A stretch of DNA of 6,851 bases from Spirochaetia bacterium (lineage in GTDB: Bacteria; Spirochaetota; UBA12135). Of the stretch, positions 1 through 5,262 are shown piece by piece; positions within the stretch are counted from its first letter, which is position 1; each line of letters opens with the position of its first letter. The notes below the pieces were generated by a model. It saw nothing but the letters and a program-made list of their open reading frames with translations, was not told the DNA's origin and searched no databases. The stretch lies in the NCBI GenBank assembly GCA_003497555.1, contig DNNS01000457.1:1-6851 (forward strand), read 5' to 3'. A program made the translations under genes and the position numbers.

Positions 1-1406
1 ATGATCCGAGGCACAAGGAAAAATTTAAAAATATCGGACGCGCACATGTTTATTTGGTTACGCGCTGTTATGAATATTTACGCAAAAAAAATCAACCTGT
101 CAGTATCAGTATGGTTCCGCTGGTTTATACGGATCCTCTGCGGGCAGATGATGAAGGGAAAATATATCTTCAGGAATTAAAAGAATTACCGGCTGGTGTA
201 AAAATTATTATAGTCGAAACCAAAAAAGAATCTCTTGATTATTTTAAAATCTTAACCGGCCGTTACCCGGTACTCTGGAGTAACTTTCTTGCTCATTACG
301 AGAACACCAAGGCGCTGGTTTTCCCGCCCTTTAGTGACGGCGGCAGGGAAATAGATAAACTCTGTCATGGATATTATTTTTTACCGGTAATGCCGCTTAA
401 AGAAGATTTCCGCGGTATGAGCTGGCTCTGTGCAGCCGATTATCTGTGGCAGCCCGCTGAATATAACCCCGAAATATCATTTCAAAAAGCCAGCAGCCTG
501 ATGTTTTCTGCAAGTATCGGCGGAATTTTAAAAGAATTTTCGGATTATAAAAATAGGGTATTTTCAACAGCGACCCAGCCTAATTATCCGGTATACGGCA
601 ATACAAAAACTGAAAAAATTGATTATTGCCGGAAAGTCATGGCTGATTTTCTTCAATTCCGGAATAAAATTAAAAACGCTGAATTCGGAAACCTTGCAGA
701 AAATTTAATACAGGAGATAAATACTTACCAAACCCAGTGGGAGCTGATTATTAAGGAAATCGAATACCGGGATTTCCCCTGTCAGGCTGCTTCTTTTACG
801 CCTGTGCTTGCCGGCAGGGATGAAGAAAAAAATATTATCAGCAAAAGCTCTCAAATCCAGGATCTATGGCTGGTAAAAACCATGAATCCGCCGAATGCCA
901 AAACTGCTTTTTATCTCAGCTATGACAGCAGTAATATTTATATAACCGCTTTCTGCAGCGAACCGGCTGTGGATAAAATTATTGCAGTTAAAACCGAAAA
1001 AGACAGCGAGGTTTTTAGCGATGATTGTATAGAAATATTTCTTGGGCCTAAAGCCGCTGTTTTTATGCCCTATTATCATTTCGCGGTAAATTCCCTGGGA
1101 ATAGTTTTTGACGAAGAAGTGCGCTCCGGCGCAGCTGAACTTGATCAACCTGATACAAAAATCATGGAAAAAAAATGGAACGCGGAGGCAAAAACCGCAG
1201 CCTGGAAATGGAGCGGGGGCTGGGCAGTGCAGATAAAAATTCCGGTAAAAGATATGGGTGTGCAGTTAATAACTTCAGGCCTGCGCTGGCGTTTTAATGT
1301 AGGCCGAGTCAGATATGGAGCGCAAAAAGAGTTTTCCGCTTTGGCCTATCTTCCGGCCGGACAATTTCATACTCCGGAACGTTTTGCAATTCTTGAATTT
1401 AAATAA
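1..1406 (+). CDS. GH84-like glycosidase with C-terminal CBM9-like domain (5' partial)
   Basis: The reading frame is open from the left edge (first full codon at 3) to TAA at 1404-1406, giving 467 visible residues; the true start lies upstream. The visible N-terminus aligns with the second half of the barrel of the next gene, beginning about 14 residues after that protein's catalytic Asp-Asp, so the catalytic pair should lie just outside the window. Shared landmarks are the VPLVYTD strand (Tyr equivalent to the GH84 active-site Tyr), VLWSNF (Asn equivalent to a GH84 sugar-binding Asn) and ADYLWQPAEYNP near the barrel end. A Lys/Glu-rich helical region follows (about residues 165-260). Residues about 280-467 form a CBM9-like beta-sandwich with DDCIEIFLGP and HFAVN motifs. 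Family members usually cleave beta-linked GlcNAc by substrate-assisted catalysis; the exact substrate here is uncertain. Location is probably exported, by analogy with the paralogue, but no signal peptide is visible. Confidence 0.8.
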   Translation, partial: DPRHKEKFKNIGRAHVYLVTRCYEYLRKKNQPVSISMVPLVYTDPLRADDEGKIYLQELKELPAGVKIIIVETKKESLDYFKILTGRYPVLWSNFLAHYENTKALVFPPFSDGGREIDKLCHGYYFLPVMPLKEDFRGMSWLCAADYLWQPAEYNPEISFQKASSLMFSASIGGILKEFSDYKNRVFSTATQPNYPVYGNTKTEKIDYCRKVMADFLQFRNKIKNAEFGNLAENLIQEINTYQTQWELIIKEIEYRDFPCQAASFTPVLAGRDEEKNIISKSSQIQDLWLVKTMNPPNAKTAFYLSYDSSNIYITAFCSEPAVDKIIAVKTEKDSEVFSDDCIEIFLGPKAAVFMPYYHFAVNSLGIVFDEEVRSGAAELDQPDTKIMEKKWNAEAKTAAWKWSGGWAVQIKIPVKDMGVQLITSGLRWRFNVGRVRYGAQKEFSALAYLPAGQFHTPERFAILEFK

Positions 1407-1408
1407 AC

Positions 1409-1413
1409 AGAGG
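1409..1413 (+). promoter_or_regulatory. Ribosome binding site of the second gene
   Basis: AGAGG sits 6 nt before the ATG at 1420. It decides the start of the second gene: the frame is open further upstream, to inside the previous gene, but only this ATG has a good Shine-Dalgarno site and is followed directly by a signal peptide. Confidence 0.75.
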
Positions 1414-1419
1414 TCAAAT

Positions 1420-1482
1420 ATGTATTTTTATAAAACTTTTACAAAGATTGTTTTATTATCTTTACTTAGCGGCAGCCTGGCT
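1420..1482 (+). other. Signal peptide of the GH84-like protein
   Basis: The N-terminus is MYFYKTFTKI followed by a hydrophobic core (residues 10-21, VLLSLLSGSLA). Two Lys precede the core. S19-L-A21 fits a type I signal peptidase site, with A24 as an alternative. There is no lipobox Cys, so the protein is exported but not a lipoprotein by this reading. Confidence 0.75.
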
Positions 1483-4239
1483 TTTCCCGCCGATAATCTG
1501 CTGCTTAATCCCGGATTTGAGGAAGCAGCAGGAGACAATAAAGCTCCGGCTGCCTGGACCCAAGCGAAAAAAGGAATTGAAGGAGAGCTGGAATGGGTGA
1601 GCGATACCGTGCATTCCGGTAAAAAAGCGGTAAAAATTACAGCGCGGATTTATACTCCGCCGGCAAAGGGTTACGGCAGCGCTGCCTGGACCAGCAGTAT
1701 GATCGATGCTCCTAAAATTAATTCCCGTATAACAGTATCAGCCTGGATAAAATGCCGGGATGTTGTTCCCGGGACGGGGGCTGCTTATTATAAACTCCGG
1801 TTTACCTTATATGCCTGGGATGAACAGAAAAAAAAAGTTAAACACTGGGATATTTTGTGTACAGACGGAACAATTGACTGGAAAAAATTCGAGACTAGTC
1901 TGCCGATTCTTGATCAAACCAGATATCTGAGTGTCGCCTGTTCACTTACTGCCTGTACCGGTACTGCCTGGATTGATGATGTGGAAATAAAGCCGGCAGG
2001 CGATCAGGTAGACATTGAAAAAACCGCTCTTTCTGTAAGTAATTCATCTTTGAGCGCACCGGTAATTATTCCGCACCCCTGGAAAACGGAAATCGGCAGG
2101 CTCATGTCTGCCGGGGAAAATATAACAGTGCTGCCTGTCCTGAACGATCCTCCGATTATATCCGAAGATCTTACTGCTTGTCTTCTTTCCAACGGGTTTA
2201 ACCTGACTCCTGCAGATAAAACCGGCAATACAATTTGTACGGTTTCCCTGCATGCCTCGCCTGAAACCATTACTGATCCGGAGCTTCGAAAACGCGTTTT
2301 GGAAAATTGGCAGACACTTCCTGCGGATGGCTATATAACTGCTGTAATTCCTTCTGCGCCGCTGCAGATTTTTCTGACAGGCAAATCGGCGGCTGCGCGT
2401 TTTTATGCTGTGCAGACATTAAAATTCCTGCTGGCAGGCAACAGGATGATCTGGACCGGTATTATTATTGATTATCCGGAAATGGAAAGACGCGGTATGG
2501 CCATGGGGCTGCAATGGTTCGGTAATTATGATGAAGCCCTGCGCAGGCTTTCTTCGTTAAAATGCAATTTTATATACAATACCGGAAGTTATATGGGAAA
2601 AAAATTCGGTGTGGATAATTGGCGAAGCCCGTTTACAGAAAAAGAACTTGAACAGCTTAAATTATATCTGGAAAACTGCCGGAAATATTTTATCGAGCCT
2701 GTTCTTACTTTCAGTCCGCGCGGCAAGCCGCCCACCATATATTCTTCCGATGAAGAAATAAAAATTATTACAGATAAAATGATCCGGCTTCATCATCTGG
2801 GTTTTCGCAGTCTGGGACTTTCCTTTGATGACCTGCAGAACATCGGACAGGATATACTGGTAACGGCAGAGGATCAAAAGGCTTTTCAGGACATTGGCGA
2901 AGCGCATTTCAGTTTTATTTCAAAAATTTACTCCGAAGTGAAAAAATTACCTGATATCTGGTTTATAGCGCTTCCTTTGTGGTATGATATGTTTGAAAAA
3001 CTGACTCCCAGGCAGATGGTTTATCTGGAAAAACTAAGCCGTCTTCCGGCAGAAATAAATATGATCTACTGCGAACGGAGCTCTGCGGGCCTTGAAGGGT
3101 GGAAAAAAATCATGAAGCGTTTTCATCCTCCGCTCATCTGGGATAATTTTTTTGCAGCCTGGAGCGATGCCGGAATAAAGATGACTTTTTTGCCTCCTAT
3201 TGACCGCCCCCGGGAATATAACCGGAATAATTTACAGGGATATATTGTTCTTCCGCCTCCGCCTAAACTTGAGGATATAGGAAGGTCCAGCTGGTATACC
3301 ATGGCAGATTATATGTGGGCGCCGGCCAGATATAATCCGCAGGCGTCATTCAGCAATGCAGTAATGAAACATCAGCAGCAGGGAGCTTCCCGCGATTTTT
3401 CCGAATATGCTGCGTTTATGAGGGAGGCGGTAAACTTTAAACCTGACAGCAAAAACAAAAAAGCGCGCATTGAATCCCTTGATAAAATAATAAAGACACT
3501 TGATGAATGGCGGGAGAAAATGAATGGCATTAAAGAAAAAGAGATCAGGGATTCCGCTTCCCTGGAGATTAGCGGCCGCATTTCAGATTTTGAAGATTTA
3601 AAAACCGAACTCGCCGATAAGGAATTTCCTGTTGCCGTGCCGTTTATTGTCAACAAGCTGATTCCGGATGGAGAAGTTTTACAGGATACTGTCTGGAAAA
3701 ATATTCCGGAAGCAGCCGGATTTGTAAATATCAAAACAGGCCGGCCTGCAGTCAATAAAACTTCTTTTCGCATCTGTCATGATCAGCAGAATCTTTATAT
3801 TGCCGTAATCTGTATGGAAGGGCAGACGGAAAAAATTCTTGCAGCGCAGACCCGGCGCGATGGCAACATTTTTCTGGATGACTGCATTGAACTGTTTTTA
3901 GATCCGAAACAAAGCTGCGAAGAATATGTTCATATTGCGGTAAATACAGCAGGAATGGTATATGATGCCCGGCATCTGAAAACTACGCGCGGTATTGCCA
4001 TGGTTGACAAGGATTGGAATGCCGATATTTTAAGCAAAACAAAAATATACAAGGATAAATGGACAATGGAAATTGCCATACCGTTTTCAGTATTAAACAG
4101 CGCTCCGGCCGGCCGCATGAACTTTAACATCTGCCGGGAAAGGCATGCCGGCGAAAAAGAATTTTCAAGTTATGCCCGGCTTTTAAAACATGGATTTCAT
4201 GATCCATCCCGTTTCTGGACTCTGGAATTTATCCGGTAG
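1420..4239 (+). CDS. Secreted GH84-like glycosidase (beta-N-acetylhexosaminidase-like) with CBM4/9 and CBM9 modules
   Basis: This is a complete 939-residue protein. Domains in order: signal peptide (1-21 or 1-24); CBM4/9-like module (about 25-196, opening NLLLNPGFE and ending in AWIDDVEI); GH20b-type alpha/beta domain (about 213-345, with ARFYAVQTLKFLL); GH84-like TIM barrel (about 350-645); helical region (about 655-735); CBM9-like sandwich (about 745-939, with DDCIELFLDP and HIAVN). The barrel carries the GH84 catalytic signature SFDD, with D470 and D471 as the likely polarising residue and acid/base. Y522, N576 and D583 are candidate equivalents of other GH84 active-site residues. The usual GxxEGFYG motif is changed to RGMAMGLQWFG, and the Lys and one Asn that hold GlcNAc in typical GH84 enzymes are not seen. 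It is therefore a divergent member whose sugar specificity may differ. It lies 13 nt after its paralogue and 40 nt before the phosphatase-like gene, so they are probably cotranscribed. Confidence 0.82.
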   Translation: MYFYKTFTKIVLLSLLSGSLAFPADNLLLNPGFEEAAGDNKAPAAWTQAKKGIEGELEWVSDTVHSGKKAVKITARIYTPPAKGYGSAAWTSSMIDAPKINSRITVSAWIKCRDVVPGTGAAYYKLRFTLYAWDEQKKKVKHWDILCTDGTIDWKKFETSLPILDQTRYLSVACSLTACTGTAWIDDVEIKPAGDQVDIEKTALSVSNSSLSAPVIIPHPWKTEIGRLMSAGENITVLPVLNDPPIISEDLTACLLSNGFNLTPADKTGNTICTVSLHASPETITDPELRKRVLENWQTLPADGYITAVIPSAPLQIFLTGKSAAARFYAVQTLKFLLAGNRMIWTGIIIDYPEMERRGMAMGLQWFGNYDEALRRLSSLKCNFIYNTGSYMGKKFGVDNWRSPFTEKELEQLKLYLENCRKYFIEPVLTFSPRGKPPTIYSSDEEIKIITDKMIRLHHLGFRSLGLSFDDLQNIGQDILVTAEDQKAFQDIGEAHFSFISKIYSEVKKLPDIWFIALPLWYDMFEKLTPRQMVYLEKLSRLPAEINMIYCERSSAGLEGWKKIMKRFHPPLIWDNFFAAWSDAGIKMTFLPPIDRPREYNRNNLQGYIVLPPPPKLEDIGRSSWYTMADYMWAPARYNPQASFSNAVMKHQQQGASRDFSEYAAFMREAVNFKPDSKNKKARIESLDKIIKTLDEWREKMNGIKEKEIRDSASLEISGRISDFEDLKTELADKEFPVAVPFIVNKLIPDGEVLQDTVWKNIPEAAGFVNIKTGRPAVNKTSFRICHDQQNLYIAVICMEGQTEKILAAQTRRDGNIFLDDCIELFLDPKQSCEEYVHIAVNTAGMVYDARHLKTTRGIAMVDKDWNADILSKTKIYKDKWTMEIAIPFSVLNSAPAGRMNFNICRERHAGEKEFSSYARLLKHGFHDPSRFWTLEFIR

Positions 4240-4279
4240 ATTGCGGTATAAAAGATATTATCGGTAAGGATTATTATTT
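4240..4279 (+). promoter_or_regulatory. Short intergenic leader with ribosome binding site of the third gene
   Basis: This 40-nt AT-rich gap between the second and third genes holds AAGGA at 4266-4270, 9 nt before the ATG at 4280. I see no hairpin plus T-run and no convincing -35/-10 pair, so read-through from the upstream gene is the simplest reading. Confidence 0.65.
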
Positions 4280-5260
4280 ATGAAAAATCGCTGTTTGATT
4301 CTGATTCTTGACATGGTTGCAGGCCACTGGGATGCAGATATTACTACCCCGCTCACCGGGCTTGAGCCCCCCAATATCCTCGGCTATGTAAATGCCGGTA
4401 AATTGCCGGTATTTAAAGAATGCATGGAAAAAGGAATTTTTGTAAATAGCTGGAATATGGGTATTTGCAACACACCGCATGGACAAAAATATCTTGCTTC
4501 CGGTACGTATAAAACTAAATCAGAGCCCGGAGGCAATCCATACTGGAAAATGATTAACGGCCTTGATTCTCCGACTATACTGAGCTCCTGCAAACTGGCA
4601 TATCCGCAGGGCAAGGTAGCAGCTTTCGGTTCCGATGCCTGGATGCAGAGCGGCTGGTGGAAAGCTCCCGACTGCACCATGGGCTGGGGATCGTATTTTT
4701 CAGATTTTCTCACTTCACAGCATGCTTTTAACTGGATGCAGGCGAATCCGGACTGGAAAATGACACTGCTTTATCTTGCCCAATATGACAAAACCGGAAA
4801 TTGTCCGTTATTTAAAAAAGATGCGGCTTATACGAATGACAAACATCACTCCCTTCTGCAGCTTGATAAATACCTGTGGCAAATAAAATTATTTCTGGAA
4901 GAAATGAACTGGTGGGATGAAACGTGGCTTTTTATCGGGTCTGATCACGGATGCCATTACGGCTGCGATGTTGCTGTAGCTGAAGGCAGAAAACGCGGCA
5001 TACCGGAACAGGATCTTTCAAATTACTGCGCAAATCACCAGGAGCCATATGATTGTTTTTCCTGGGATTTTAAAAAAAATCAGTCAAGCGGAAAAAGACT
5101 TGATTGTGCGCGCCGTACGCTTTTTATCATATCCGGCGGGGCGCTTGATAAAACACTTCATGGGCAAAAAATCAGCCGCGGTGAAATTATCGACTTTGCG
5201 CCGACCATTGCCTCCGCAATGGGCATTGATTTTAAAGCAGACGGAAAAAGTTTATTATAA
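4280..5260 (+). CDS. Alkaline-phosphatase-superfamily hydrolase (phosphodiesterase/phosphatase-like), cytosolic
   Basis: The protein has 326 residues and no signal peptide; the first strand LILILD (D11) already supplies a metal ligand. T65 in CNTPHGQKYLASG lies exactly 10 residues before a Gly, the spacing seen between the nucleophile and the T-G of sulfatases (CxPxR...TG) and NPP-type phosphodiesterases (TFPN...TG). It is thus the likely nucleophile. No CxPxR is present, so a formylglycine sulfatase is unlikely. Other metal ligands appear in order: D170 (YDKTGN), D222-H223 (GSDHG) and H294 (LHGQ), followed by the typical closing IIDFAPTIASAMGI. N174 occupies the place where a GH dipeptide normally gives a His ligand. 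A Cys/His-rich stretch follows the SDHG motif (C225, H226, C229, C250, H253, C259). The superfamily hydrolyses phosphate or sulfate esters. Given its neighbours, a phosphorylated or phosphodiester-linked sugar is a plausible but unproven substrate. The stop overlaps the next start by 1 nt. Confidence 0.78.
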   Translation: MKNRCLILILDMVAGHWDADITTPLTGLEPPNILGYVNAGKLPVFKECMEKGIFVNSWNMGICNTPHGQKYLASGTYKTKSEPGGNPYWKMINGLDSPTILSSCKLAYPQGKVAAFGSDAWMQSGWWKAPDCTMGWGSYFSDFLTSQHAFNWMQANPDWKMTLLYLAQYDKTGNCPLFKKDAAYTNDKHHSLLQLDKYLWQIKLFLEEMNWWDETWLFIGSDHGCHYGCDVAVAEGRKRGIPEQDLSNYCANHQEPYDCFSWDFKKNQSSGKRLDCARRTLFIISGGALDKTLHGQKISRGEIIDFAPTIASAMGIDFKADGKSLL

Positions 5261-5262
5261 TG
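5258..5262 (+). promoter_or_regulatory. TAATG stop/start overlap (translational coupling)
   Basis: The TAA of the phosphatase-like gene (5258-5260) shares its last A with the ATG of the next gene (5260-5262). Upstream there is only a weak purine stretch (GGAAAAAG, 5243-5250, 9 nt before the ATG). Reinitiation by ribosomes finishing the third gene is therefore a likely way to translate the fourth. Confidence 0.7.

Noticed and set aside
54..56. TTG at 54 as the start of the first gene
   Set aside because: The frame is open to the left edge, the sequence before it still aligns with the paralogue's barrel, and there is no Shine-Dalgarno site. The gene is truncated by the window.
864..1148. Minus-strand reading frame inside the first gene, and the similar minus-strand frames at 2004-2270, 3372-3773, 4384-4713 and 5559-5882
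   Set aside because: They lie opposite well-supported domain-coding frames, show no recognisable domain and look low-complexity or composition-driven. They are shadows.
1315..1419. Start of the second gene at 1315, overlapping the first gene
   Set aside because: The added 35 residues lack homology and would bury the signal peptide. ATG 1420 has AGAGG at 6 nt spacing.
4241..4264. Possible promoter (TTGCGG ... TATAAA) before the third gene
   Set aside because: The two boxes are nearly adjacent rather than about 17 nt apart, and nothing like a -10 box occurs at the right distance.
4466..4500. Formylglycine sulfatase identity for the third gene
   Set aside because: The nucleophile region reads CNTPHGQKYLASG with Thr in the nucleophile place and no CxPxR or SxPxR signature.
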